From NCBI GenBank assembly GCA_932294295.1, contig OW028581.1, positions 9,098,526-9,162,525 of the forward strand: DNA of 64,000 nucleotides. The letters are read 5' to 3'. The notes under the pieces are model-generated. The model saw only the letters and a list, made by a program, of their open reading frames with translations, did not search any database and was not told where the DNA came from. Origin of the DNA: Alitta virens. Its lineage: Eukaryota > Annelida > Polychaeta > Phyllodocida > Nereididae. Made by a program: the position numbers and the translations under genes. This document shows positions 12,215 through 22,247 of this stretch, one piece after another. Every line of letters starts with the position of its first letter. The first letter of the stretch is position 1.

Positions 12215-12880
12215 CAGCGTAAGCCTCTCAGGCACGTTCTTGCATTGCAACTCACGAGGGTTGATTGGTGATGCATGAAAGAGGAGAGGCTGAATGCAAG
12301 CTATGTTACAAATTTACCCCATGTGTGGGTTCTGCGGAAGTGATAACCTGTGTTTTCAAGTATGTTTTTCTAACCTTTTGCTACGAAAGTCATCACCGAA
12401 CTGCGACATGCCAGATGAGTCGGTCGTAGATGGACCGTACACGAGAATGTGAACTGAAGTGCTCGCAGACATTTACTACCATTCACTTGCGAGATACATC
12501 TTTCGGCTGGGAAATTTGTGCCATATAAATAGGATGGTTTCTATGAGAACCGTGTGCTTTTTTAGCCAATAAAAACCGCCTTCGAGGCAATACTGTCCAT
12601 CTTGTTTATCTGAAAACAGTCATCCCACGAAGTTTTATCAACTTTATCTCATATGTTGTCACTCAGAAGCTCAGCGCTTTATCATACAACAAACTTGACA
12701 TCATAGTGTTTTTTTACTGTTTATATTGTGAAGCTTTTCTGAAGCAGTCATTTATCGAGGCAGCTGCCAATCAGACATAATGATGAGATAGTAAAGTTAG
12801 AGGTCCACACCATGTAAAGCATTTGGGTGTTTGACTTACATCAATATAGACACACTGGGGTACCATCAATTTAACATCTA
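12215..12880 (+). mobile_element. Two further family D fragments
   Basis: About 12215-12350 has the CTCACGAGGGTTGATTG and TTTACCCCATGTGTGG modules. About 12755-12880 has a decayed head followed by GAGGTCCACACCATG and a shortened tail. The DNA between them shows no gene. Confidence 0.5.
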
Positions 12881-13690
12881 ACTTTGCACTGCTCAGAGAT
12901 TTACTGAATGGCTGGGAGCCAGTTTACATCTTAATGAAATCACAGTAAAGTGTAACTTCACAATTACGACCACTTATTTTGCAAATATACTTACTGACCT
13001 AAACATGAACTTGAATAAATCCTAAGCTTATATCTATTTATATTTCGTCCTTCCCAATTAAGACCATCCATGAATCCTTGATGCAAAATCTACTGGATAG
13101 GATTTAAGCTGATCTCAATATGGTTAAATTGTGTAGCAATAATAAATTCGGTCCAATTCTATGACTATTAGTTTAATATTGAGGTGGTCTTAATAGTGAA
13201 ACGGTTTTACACTGTATTCACATTACACCATACATTATTATAGTAGAACCTCGGCAGTAAGATCATCCTTGTACATATGTCACTGGTCTTAATGGTGAGG
13301 TGGTCTTGTCTCAATAGTGAGGTTGTCTTTATAGTGAGCAGTAAAAAAAATATGGTCTCAATAACAGTGAGGTTATCTAAATACATGGTAGTAGCAGTAA
13401 GTAGAAGTAGTAGTAGTAGTTGCTAAATCAATGTTTCAGAAAGGTTTGACCATGTTTCAGCCATGCTTGACCATGTTTCAGGCACTTGAAGGGTACAAAT
13501 CAATAGCAATTAATGCTAGTTCATTATGGTAATGACGAAGTAAGCCCTAATCAAGTACTTGTGACCGTGGTTTTACAGCGATCCGCTTACCCTGAACTAC
13601 CTAATTACATTCAAACCAATCACAAAACCAGACAGGCAGCTGCTGGACATTGCCAATTTGTCAGTCGTTTGCAGCAGAACTTTGTGCAAA
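12881..13690. other. Intergenic with a family E fragment
   Basis: No gene is seen. About 13230-13400 carries fragments of family E, a degenerate inverted-repeat element whose hallmark is a run such as CACTATTAAGACCACCTC and its complement. A 20-bp word CATGTTTCAG..CATG recurs near 13440-13480. Confidence 0.4.
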
Positions 13691-13865
13691 AAGATAGATA
13701 GATATGGAGAGTACAGCCCTCTGTTCTTGAAGTACTTGCCACTATCCAGGTTTGATTGATGAAGTGTGTGAGAGAGAGAGAGGAGTCCACCCATTTCACA
13801 CATTTACCCATGAGTGGAATCTATTACTTGCCTCAGCAGAGACACCTCACCAGCATGCTCCATAG
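13691..13865 (+). mobile_element. Family D copy with GATA head
   Basis: GATAGATAGATATGGAGAGT leads to the GAGAGAGAGAGGAGTCCACCC junction, TTTACCCATGAGTGG and CTTGCCTCAGCAGAGACACC. It is close in form to the copy at 17720-17860. Confidence 0.6.
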
Positions 13866-13899
13866 TTTCCACAGAACACCCCAAAGTGTGACACTGCAT

Positions 13900-14130
13900 A
13901 AGTCTGCCTTCTTCTGTTATTACTCAATTTGCTTTTAATTGCAAGATTAATGTCACAATAACAGGAGCTAAATTCGTTTAAATATAAGGCATCAAATGTA
14001 CATTAAAATGCACTAGAAATACTGCTGCTTGGGGTCACTTTGCTTCAACCAATCAGAATTTAGGGCGGGAACCTGTGCAACTAATAGGATTGCAGCATTC
14101 TGCCAGAAGCCACCGAGCGGAAACATCAAG
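13900..14130. repeat. Promoter-like duplicated segment, copy 1
   Basis: This segment is repeated at about 18565-18800. Both copies keep ACTGCTGCT, CACTTTGCTTCA, a CCAATCAGA box and AGGGCGGGAAC within about 60 bp. The CCAAT and GC-box words resemble vertebrate-style promoter elements, but no transcript is evident next to either copy. About 14150-14225 is a family E fragment. Confidence 0.5.
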
Positions 14131-14225
14131 AAGCTTAATAAAAAAATACACTATTAAGACCACCTCACCATTAAGACCAGTAAATGCTGCACCAAGGGTG
14201 GTCTTAAACACGAGGTGTCACAGTA

Positions 14226-15450
14226 TATCAACAGAAAACACAGGTTAACCTGATTTGAAGTTGATTGACCTAAAGGTCAGGTGGCCCACAAAGTATTATA
14301 TGTGGCATACCTCCTTATTAAGAACATAGATCTTTGTTGCACTAATTATTAAGAACACACACTCATTTTATTTGGTCTAGAATTTTGTTGTCTTATTAAC
14401 GGGGGTAGTTTTATTGTGAGGTAAATATTACTCCACTCACTATATACCAATCCCTTGATCACAACAGACAAAACCACCCATAGTATGAATTTGAAGTACT
14501 TTCAAGCATAGTGAAACATACAGCATCAATTAGGTTGGATCTTTGGTTGACTCTAATATCCCACACTTTGCTGTGTTCCTCATAGAAAACCTATTAGGAA
14601 CAACCCACGTGGTATTTATTTTGATCCACCATCCCTAATTATAATTAATTGTGATCCACTATCCCTAATTTACATATGGACGGACTACTTCAGGCTGAGC
14701 AGTTTTACTTTCACTTTGCACACTGGGACCACAGCTGAGCCAATTATACAGTATTCATCATTGTTCATGAAACAAAAATTGGGTTCAAACTAAATACGCT
14801 ATTTTAAAGGTAATTTTGAAAATAAAAGTTGCCTGTAATTTTCAGTGGCCATAGCCGAGCTAGCAGGCACTTCAAAACACTTACATCGATTTTGACCAAA
14901 TAAAGACTGGCTTGAAGCTGGATTTTTCGTCTGTTCTAATCTGTTAACAGTTGCTTTCTACATCTCATTGTTTTTCCATACCGGCGATTAATTTTTACCG
15001 AAGAGTCAATCTGTTGAACTCAAACAGTTAGGCATTCACAATGTGGTTGCCATAGAGACCAAATACACAGTGGCGGCACTGATGAATTCGGTCTCACTGA
15101 GGCATGCTTTCTGACTAAATTATCCACTATATTGACATTAAATGAGGAAAAACATCTTTCTACATGAATAAAAGCAAAGTTTCTTTAACACAATCTAGCA
15201 AAGGATTGTTTTTCTGCTAAAAGCCTTCAAAGTTGTGAATGGGAGGACGTTGTGACGTCTGTCTGTTTGCTTTGGTTCTCTTCTGTGATTGGCTGCTGAG
15301 TTCAACATGAATATTAATGAGATTTTTGATCCTCACTGCTTGTGTAGTAATATCCATATGAATAGTACAAGAATTTGGTCAAAACAATTCTTAATTTCTA
15401 AGGTTTCTCAACTAAAAATATAGAAAATATCTGTAAAAGTGTGGGATATA
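14226..15450. other. No feature seen
   Basis: This is AT-rich intergenic DNA with no convincing coding frame or repeat structure. Confidence 0.5.
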
Positions 15451-15575
15451 AATAAAACCCAACCACAGTGGTGGATTAGCTCATTGAAACCCATTCGTGA
15501 GCTGTCTTCGCCACTCGTGAGTTCCTCCGCCAGACAGCTCACTCATCTGATCCACCACTGTGGTTGGGTTTTATT
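15451..15575. mobile_element. 125-bp perfect-stem hairpin MITE
   Basis: The outer 26 bp at each end (15451-15476 and 15550-15575) are exact inverted repeats starting AATAAAACCCAACCACAGTG. A second inverted pair inside (GTGAGCTGTCT and AGACAGCTCAC) extends the stem. The loop is short. It has no coding capacity. Confidence 0.75.
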
Positions 15576-15604
15576 ATAGACAGCTGCAGCAACCTTTTCC
15601 TGGC

Positions 15605-15765
15605 TGAGGTGTTACACATACTTTTAGATCCGGCTTTGAGTAGCCAGTTAAAGCCAGACAGTTCCGTTTAGTGGCAGGTAGCATTGTATAGCAGAAGTTG
15701 TCTAACTTTGTCCAGGTTAAATTTGACAGGCCGTTTTTAAAGAAACTAACTGTAGCTCATTAAAA
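15605..15765. repeat. Dispersed repeat shared with 62170-62300
   Basis: The words GAGTAGCCAG, AGCCAGACAGTT, TTAGTGGCAG and GCAGAAGTTGTCTA occur in the same order and orientation at about 62170-62300. This is a dispersed sequence of unknown type. The rest of 15766-16475 shows nothing. Confidence 0.6.
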
Positions 15766-16475
15766 ACTGATTTCTCAAATGAAACACATCCTCTCTATAG
15801 TATTAAATCACTAGTTATTCACATTGGCTAGTGGCTATGTTTTTACCACATTTGAGGGCAACTTTCACTTATATCTCATGGTATTGTCATTGCTTACTAT
15901 GATCCCTCCAATTCGTCTATGCCAAAGCATTAAATTGTTTAATCCTTAAATCATATCACATTAATTCATATTTTGTTATTGCAAGGAAACTACAGAAAAA
16001 ACGCTATTAATTAACATTAAACACACCTTAAAAACCCCATGCCATCCATAGGGTAACAACCAACATACCAACCAAAATGACCAAACAATTCCAGCCAACC
16101 ATAAGAGCCTTAATCTGCCCAATGGGGTAACGCAAGGAGGTGTGAGCTCATTAGGCTTATTTCCTATTAAGCCATAGCAAGCCTAGGTACATGACACGCA
16201 TTAGCCTAAGAAGGTTCTTGCCAGCGGCCATAAATGACAAAATGTGCTCCATAAAACGAAAGCTTCTGATCAGTCATTCGACCGGTTTTGCCCATTTGCC
16301 TTTGAATAGATCGGGGTCGATGGTGCCCTGCATTGCATGTATTGCTCGATTGAATGGAGATTATAAATGCAGCCCTCAAAAGTATGTTATTGCCATGGTA
16401 TAGTGAAGTTTAAAGTATTTTACATACAGTAAAACCTTATAAAGGTGGTTCTTATAGATATCAAACTCATCCAGA

Positions 16476-16670
16476 GTGGTGGTGGTGGTGGATTAGGGCT
16501 TTACGTCCTGTATTTCTGCACCTGATGGCCCAATTAGGACAGGTAGGGACCATGGCAATGAGACGCAAGATGAAACAGCCATCCAACATGTGCTCGACCG
16601 GCAATTGAACCCGGGAACCAGTGGTTGGAAGCCCAGTGCGCTACCACTGAGCTAGGCCCCCACCCCCTTT
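16476..16670 (-). mobile_element. tRNA-derived SINE (family S), copy 1
   Basis: Read on the - strand the head is tRNA-like: GGGGGCCTAGCTCAGTGGTA gives the Pol III A box and GGGTTCAATTGCC the B box. A conserved tRNA-unrelated body of about 120 bp follows and ends in CCTAATCCACC. The insertion is flanked by a 12-bp target duplication with one mismatch, AACTC(A/C)TCCAGA, at 16464-16475 and 16671-16682. Confidence 0.85.
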
Positions 16671-16769
16671 AACTCCTCCAGAAGCTATTAGCATACCATA
16701 CCACAGTATAATTCTATGTAAGTGAATGGCTCTGATACCCTGATTGTACAGTACACCCACTGGATGTTA

Positions 16770-16950
16770 AAATTGAGGTTCCTTGTGTCTATACTGAAGC
16801 AAATATTAGACCCCGAATCCTGGGGTAAAAATGTAAATTGGTGTGGATTCCAAGCAGCCTTATCATCTCATTACGTCTGCCTGCAGCTGGCCATATAAAC
16901 AGGCTTACCTTCATACCCAGTAGCATTGAGACATTGAGACCTTTGCCCAT
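16770..16950 (-). mobile_element. Family D copy (reverse)
   Basis: Reverse copy with GTGTCTATACTGAAGCAAA, GGTGTGGATTCCAAGCAGCC, GTCTGCCTGCAGCTGG and CATTGAGACATTGAGAC at the head end. From 16951 to 17719 I see only AT-rich DNA and a family E fragment (about 17460-17610). Confidence 0.6.
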
Positions 16951-17719
16951 AAGACCTCCAAATTGCTTTTCATCGAATCAAGATGATGTGTGCATGATTG
17001 CCTGCCTTAACTCAAACTCTGCACCAGATTTTTGCAATTAATCTTTTCGAGATTCTTTCATCTTTCAACCCAGAGCAATAAGCTTCAACACCTTCCAATT
17101 TTAAGCAAGTGCAATTGACACCGTTTTCCCCCTATGCAAAATAGTATTTTTTCCATCAGCACAGGTGGATTGCTGTGCCTCTCACAAACACATGTTGTAA
17201 CCTATCAAACTGTTTTAAGTATTTCGATTTAATCTTTTGAAATAATTTCGTTTGAAGGGTTTTCGTACCTTACTGGGTGAGGTAAACACTTCAGAAAATG
17301 AAAAATTATTTTGTGTTTTTAATTAAAGATATAAAGACATTTAAAATACAGTTTGATTGTTAATATTTGTCTGTGATGTAATTGAAAACACTTTTTCAAA
17401 CACTATAAAAACAGAATGGTTTGAGATAAGCTGATTTATTCTTCAGAATTTCAAATTAATCACTTTATGATTATCTCACTATTAAGACCTCACCATTAAC
17501 CTTAAAGCCAATACAATTTTACTCCCCTCCCTTTCACTACAGACCTCTTCATTAAGACCAGTAAATTCGGTGCTAAGGTAATCTTAATATTGAGGGTTTT
17601 CTGTAGTCTGAATCAACACCCAATCCCACTTTAAGACCACCTCACCATAAAGACCATCAGAGTTTGGCCACAATTCTATTCGTCCAAATGTAATTTCTAC
17701 ACTATGGAGACCACCTTTG

Positions 17720-17754
<35 letters not shown>

Positions 17755-17862
17755 GTGGAAAGCACATCCCTCTGAGGCAAATTCTTGCTGCTCACGAGGG
17801 TTGATTGATAAGGTGTGAGAGAGAGAGGAGTCCACCCATGTTACACATTTACCCCATTTTTA
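17720..17862 (+). mobile_element. Family D copy with GATA head
   Basis: GATA units (17720-17752), then CTCACGAGGGTTGATTGATA, a GAGAGAGAG run, GAGTCCACCCATGTTACAC and TTTACCCCAT. The copy is broken there by the SINE at 17875. Confidence 0.65.
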
Positions 17863-17874
17863 TCGCAAAATTAC

Positions 17875-18063
17875 GTGGGTGGGTGGGTGATTAGGGCTTT
17901 ACGGCTTGTATTTTTGCACCAGTTGGGCTAATTAGGACAGGCAGAGACCATGGCAATGAGACGAAGGATGAAACAGCCATCCAACTTAGGCTTGACCGGG
18001 AATTGAACCCGGGACCCAGCGGTTGGAAGCCCAGAGCGCTACCTCTGAGCTAGGCCCCCGCCC
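17875..18063 (-). mobile_element. tRNA-derived SINE (family S), copy 2
   Basis: On the - strand: GGGGGCCTAGCTCAGAGGTA (A box) and GGGTTCAATTCCCGG (B box), then the same body and ACCCACCCAC end as the other copies. A 12-bp target duplication TCGC(A/G)AAATTAC flanks it at 17863-17874 and 18064-18075. The element has split a family D copy. Confidence 0.88.
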
Positions 18064-18357
18064 TCGCGAAATTACATAACCATGTTATAACAATTCCTGT
18101 ATTTGTGCCAATTCCATCTTTTCCACCCTGTATTGGATCTCTGGGCCATTTCTGGGCGAGGAATTACACAATTTAATGTGATTGGCAAAAACTGTTGATT
18201 GCATGAGGCATTGCATTTGAAGATCCCTTTGTTCCTTGTTGCTGTGCAAAGGCAAGAAAAAGACGCCACCATGGGGGAGACATTTTGAATTGTGTTGTTC
18301 ACACTGGTTGTTTGCACTTCTATTTGTCCTCTCAGCTCATCAATTTAACCGTTTATG

Positions 18358-18520
18358 ACCAGTATAGCGTGCTGGTTCTGCGGCTGACAAACCAGACCGA
18401 ATTTCAGTCTTGATGTAAATGTCATGGGATTGTCCATGGTTTATTTGATCCTGCATTTACTGTCACAGTGTAAGAAAATGTTTATAAGGAATGACATAAA
18501 CTGACAGACGCTCCCCAAAT
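18358..18520. repeat. Repeat G copy 1
   Basis: The words GTGCTGGTTCTGCGGCTGAC, AAACCAGACC, TGTCATG and GACGCTCCCC recur in order at 20031-20190, and more weakly at 20250-20370. All three lie within 2.5 kb upstream of the GPCR exon. Confidence 0.6.
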
Positions 18521-18564
18521 ACAGTCTTTTCATTGAGCAGCCCTGAATTCAGCAAGACATAAAT

Positions 18565-18800
18565 CTTCCCTCTCCTCTTATTACTCATTCTGCTTTTCAG
18601 ATATTGTAGGTCATAACTAACTGATTCCATAAATATAATTTTCTCTTGGAAATAACAGAAATCAACTTAATAATAAGATGTCAAATAAACACTAAATATA
18701 CTGCTGCTAGGATGCACTTTGCTTCAGCCAATCAGAGTCAAGGGCGGGAACTATTTCAGCCAATGAAATTGCAGTATTCTGTCGTGGCCACCTGGTGGAA
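18565..18800. repeat. Promoter-like duplicated segment, copy 2
   Basis: Partner of 13900-14130, in the same orientation. It has two CCAAT boxes (CAGCCAATCAGAG and CAGCCAATGAAAT) around AAGGGCGGGAACT. No transcript can be tied to it. From 18801 to 20030 I see no gene. Confidence 0.5.
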
Positions 18801-20030
18801 ATATAGTAAACCTTCCGTGAAAATCCACTATTGTCTCATTCTTTCATGGTTAATATATTTCGTACGAAAATTGATCTTAATGGAGTTTATACAGTAGTCC
18901 AAAAACTAAAGACCGCACTTTAAGACCACCAAACTATTAAGTTATTTGCCTTGTGTTCGGTGGCTAACGCTATCAGCCATCACAGCTAGATGTAATGTAA
19001 TGTCATGTAGTTTACTGAACACAGGTTAAAAAACATCGGTATAAAATATTTGAAGTAGATCATGTATATGTTCTGCTATTCAGATCTACATGGTATCCTA
19101 GCAGTTAAATACAAGATGGACAATTACATTTGTTGGAACAACTTCTTTCTTGCTCTACATATTATTGTACTTAGTTCAAGGACAAACCAAATTATGTTTT
19201 AACAGCTTACAATATCAAATCTCTCACTTGCATGACATTGAAAAGTGTAGCAAAGGAAAGTGGCGAAGCAACATTGATCATGACTTTTCTTGTCATATAA
19301 GCATTACTTTCCAAAGGGATGCCTTCAGATATGTCATGATTTTAACATCTCCTGTATGCCAAGACCTGTTTTGCCTTATTTGAGTGTTTTATGACTTGTA
19401 ATATATATATATAATTTTTATTGACAGTCTTATGTCAAAAATGAAATATTTGTTGCAAACATCAATACATTAAAATTCAACAGAAAATGTTAAAAATTCT
19501 AAATTCATGGGTTTAATCAGTTTATTTTTTATTTAAATACATAAGTTTAACTAAGTTATACATGTCTCATGTCCCAGATGTAGGTCAGGTGACCTAGATT
19601 CAGCGTCAGGGGTCCCAGGAGGGGTTTCCCGCGCGATTTTGCAAAGGGGTCCTGATGGGATTTACAATTATTTTTCTGCTGCCTGCAAAAACACTATTGC
19701 CACTGTAGCATTGTGAGACTGTAGCTTTATATGGAATGGCTAAAAGCCCAGTGTTGAAAAGGTGATGGTAAGAAGCAGGTATACAGTGATAGTATAGTGC
19801 CTAGGTCGAGCCTCTAGGATATGACAGTCCTGTCTGGGAGGAATTTAGCAGATGGGTCATAAAATGCAAAGCAATTACGATCATGGAAGGGCGAGTAGGG
19901 CACATCGAAGGAGGCCAGGGGGATAAATTAGTGGCTTGCGATGCTCCGAAGACATTACACGACACCGCCACCACCATCCCGAAGAGGTCGTGACGTCTCC
20001 CACTTTCAACTTCGCGGAGACAAATCAATA

Positions 20031-20370
20031 GCATGCTGGTTCTGCGGCTGACAAACCAGACCAAATGTCAGTCTTAATGCAATTGTCATGAAATTGTCCA
20101 CGGCTTACTTTTCTTCCGCATTAATTGCGGGAGAAACTGTTTGTAGGAATTGAGAAAAACGTAAAAAAAGGTAGACGCTCCCCTTTCTCTGGGGGTCAAA
20201 TGTCTTATGCTTTCAGCTTCACAGACGAAGATCGATAACATGCAGATGTCTACCCGAATGCGTGACCAGATGTAAACCTTAATGTAATTGTCATGAAATT
20301 GACCATAGCAGATTTCTGCCTCCACAATACAATTTAATTGTAAAGGAAAGTGTTGATTAGGATTGAGTCT
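20031..20370. repeat. Repeat G copies 2 and 3
   Basis: Copy 2 (20031-20190) matches 18358-18520. Copy 3 (about 20250-20370) keeps only GACCAGATGTAAACCTTAAT, GTCATGAAATTGACCA and later words. The order is direct and tandem, ending about 350 bp before the GPCR acceptor site. Confidence 0.5.
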
Positions 20371-20400
20371 TATGGAAAGAGATAGAATCGTTTAAATTGA

Positions 20401-20707
20401 GTGTTATCAATAAAACTACTATCAAGTCTGCGTGTCTACCAATTTCCTTGGCCTGCACCGGGGGCTTCGCGACTGAGCCTCTTTGACGAAAGAACTTTAA
20501 TTGAGCAGACTGAGCCCTGGCATTCAAGGCTGCGAAGGCTCCTTTCAAAACCTTGGGAGCGTTTGCTCAGCGCCAAAAGCTACTATTGATCTATTTTTTG
20601 TCATGCTTTCATCATTTGAGTGTTGACACCCACACGTTTGGGTCGTAATTAAGAAGGAAATATAGCGACATGTTCTCGTCTTTATGTGATCCTTTTTTTT
20701 GTTGCAG
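20401..20707 (+). promoter_or_regulatory. GPCR upstream region and 3' splice site
   Basis: A run of T followed by GTTGCAG ends at 20707 and is a good 3' splice site just upstream of the receptor exon, suggesting a non-coding 5' exon further upstream. The 20430-20580 stretch is distinctly more GC-rich than its surroundings. I cannot place a transcription start. Confidence 0.45.
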
Positions 20708-20722
20708 GTGCCCAGCCAGAAA

Positions 20723-20764
20723 ATGGTAAAGAGAAAAGGACAGAAGAAAAAGCTGAGTGCATGA
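20723..20764 (+). CDS. Upstream ORF in the GPCR leader
   Basis: This is a 13-codon frame with an A at -3 and G at +4 (AAAATGG), so it is likely to be recognised. It runs through a Lys-rich stretch and stops at TGA (20762-20764), 13 bases before the receptor ATG. It would be in the mRNA if the acceptor at 20707 is used. A regulatory, translation-damping role is inferred. Confidence 0.4.
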   Translation: MVKRKGQKKKLSA

Positions 20765-20786
20765 CGTCACAGAGGATATGACGTCA
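20762..20786. promoter_or_regulatory. Pair of CRE palindromes
   Basis: Two perfect TGACGTCA sites lie at 20762-20769 and 20779-20786, 17 bp apart. The first overlaps the uORF stop; the second overlaps the receptor start codon. TGACGTCA is the consensus binding site of CREB/ATF factors. Whether they act is not shown by the sequence. Confidence 0.5.
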
Positions 20787-22247
20787 CAAATGGCTACCAC
20801 AAGTGTGGCAGAGGCATTATGTCCTAATAGCACTACCCTGGACCTGGGACAAGCTCCCCTCTATGCTAATTGCACTGAACACGCATCAACGTCACACAAT
20901 GATCTGAAGTTACTTTACCACCAGGATATCTGGACTGCTGCAGTAATTCAAAGGGTTGTCATGCTCACCGTAATTATGCTAATGACGTTCATAGGCAATG
21001 TGGCCATTGTCCTGGTTCTGACCTGCAGTCGCTATCGAAAGCTCAACAGTCGTGTCAATGTGTTCATCGTAAATCTCGCGATCGGTGACTTATCAGTGTT
21101 TTTGTTCACCATGACTACAGAGTTGTTATTTGTGGTATTCGAAGGAGCGTGGGTGGTGGGTGCAGTGGCTTGCAAAATCTTACTCTATGCCCAAATTGTG
21201 ACTTTAGCAAGTACAACCTTCATACTTGCAGCTATGAGCTTTGACCGCTACATGGCAATCTGTCGACCGCTGAGTTTTGGTAACACTGCGTCCCGGGCTC
21301 GCAAGATGATAGTAGTGTCCTGGCTCATGGCCTTCATCTTTGCAAGCCCCCAGCTATTGATATTCAAGCAGAAGGCCGTCGGGGTTTACCCGGATGGCGA
21401 AATTGTCTACAAATGCCAGAGCCGGGGATATACGGCATGGTGGCAACGCAAACTCTACTTCACTTTCATGACAGCTTACATATTAGTGATTCCAGCCATG
21501 TTCATCTCATTCTGCTACATCAATGTTGTCAAAGTAGTTTGGCGGCAAGGCACCGAGTCCAACGGATTGCGAGAGGGAGTATCTCTGCGTAAATCCATGG
21601 GTGACAAGAAAGCCATCCCTCGAGCCAAAATAAAGACCATCAAGATGACACTGAGTATCATCTGCAGCTTCATCGCTTGCTGGACGCCTTATTTCGTAGT
21701 CCACCTAATTCACATCTGGAGCGAATACACCTATGACATTCCTGAAGCTGTGTATGCATTTGCAGAAACTATGGCCCTCCTTAATAGTGCTGTCAACCCT
21801 ATCCTATACGGCTGTTTCAATATCAAGATGAAGCGAGGATTAACTGAGCTCTTCTGTCCTAATAGGACCCGTGATCGGAATGCATTTCGCGCGGTCACTA
21901 GTAGCACTCATCGATCGCAAGCACGGACTACTCCTACAAATGTCCGAAACAACAGGACGCTGGTGGAAGGAAAAACTGCCGCGGCTGTCGATCATTCATC
22001 ATCCGATAATGAACTTTCGCGTGATCTCTTGCCACATGAACCTATGAAATCGTCTGACCTACCTCAGCGCGACACGTCAGCGGGTCGTGACATGCCAAAG
22101 TCGAGGAGCAAAGATATCATCAAGGAGGAAAATCTCAACGGGTTTCGATTGCGGGTTCGCTTCAATTCCAGTAAATCTCCAATGCAGTTACGTAATCTGT
22201 TAGGCGCTGGCAGAAGTGACAGTGAATGCGAGGATTCCCACGTATAG
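20778..22247 (+). CDS. Class-A neuropeptide GPCR (vasopressin/NPS/CCAP/GnRH-receptor-like)
   Basis: This encodes a 489-residue seven-helix receptor, complete in one coding exon. The start is set at the first in-frame ATG; an in-frame TGA at 20754 closes the frame upstream, and a second ATG four codons on (20790) is possible. Seen: N-glycosylation sites near residues 17 and 31; TM1 with GN (about 73-74); TM2 LAIGD (D104); ECL1 Trp 125; the Cys 132-Cys 213 pair; DRYMAICRP at the end of TM3 (156-158); CWTPYF in TM6 (301-306); NSAVNPILY in TM7 (336-344); a helix 8 with Cys 360; then a long Ser/Arg-rich tail. Family knowledge: the DRY, CWxP and NPxxY pattern, and the FVVF..W and SPQLLIFKQ regions, fit the vasopressin/oxytocin, NPS/CCAP and GnRH/AKH receptor cluster. 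It should couple a secreted peptide to G proteins at the plasma membrane. Subfamily and ligand are inferred and unsettled. Confidence 0.93.
   Translation: MTSQMATTSVAEALCPNSTTLDLGQAPLYANCTEHASTSHNDLKLLYHQDIWTAAVIQRVVMLTVIMLMTFIGNVAIVLVLTCSRYRKLNSRVNVFIVNLAIGDLSVFLFTMTTELLFVVFEGAWVVGAVACKILLYAQIVTLASTTFILAAMSFDRYMAICRPLSFGNTASRARKMIVVSWLMAFIFASPQLLIFKQKAVGVYPDGEIVYKCQSRGYTAWWQRKLYFTFMTAYILVIPAMFISFCYINVVKVVWRQGTESNGLREGVSLRKSMGDKKAIPRAKIKTIKMTLSIICSFIACWTPYFVVHLIHIWSEYTYDIPEAVYAFAETMALLNSAVNPILYGCFNIKMKRGLTELFCPNRTRDRNAFRAVTSSTHRSQARTTPTNVRNNRTLVEGKTAAAVDHSSSDNELSRDLLPHEPMKSSDLPQRDTSAGRDMPKSRSKDIIKEENLNGFRLRVRFNSSKSPMQLRNLLGAGRSDSECEDSHV

Noticed and set aside
16600..16670. Functional tRNA gene on the - strand at 16600-16670 (and at 18000-18063, 53230-53301)
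   Set aside because: A and B boxes are good, but the anticodon stem does not pair, all copies continue into the same body, and target duplications flank the whole unit. They are SINE heads.
20757..20777. Starting the GPCR at GTG 20757
   Set aside because: GTG is not a normal start in animals; the first in-frame ATG is at 20778 and an in-frame stop lies just upstream.
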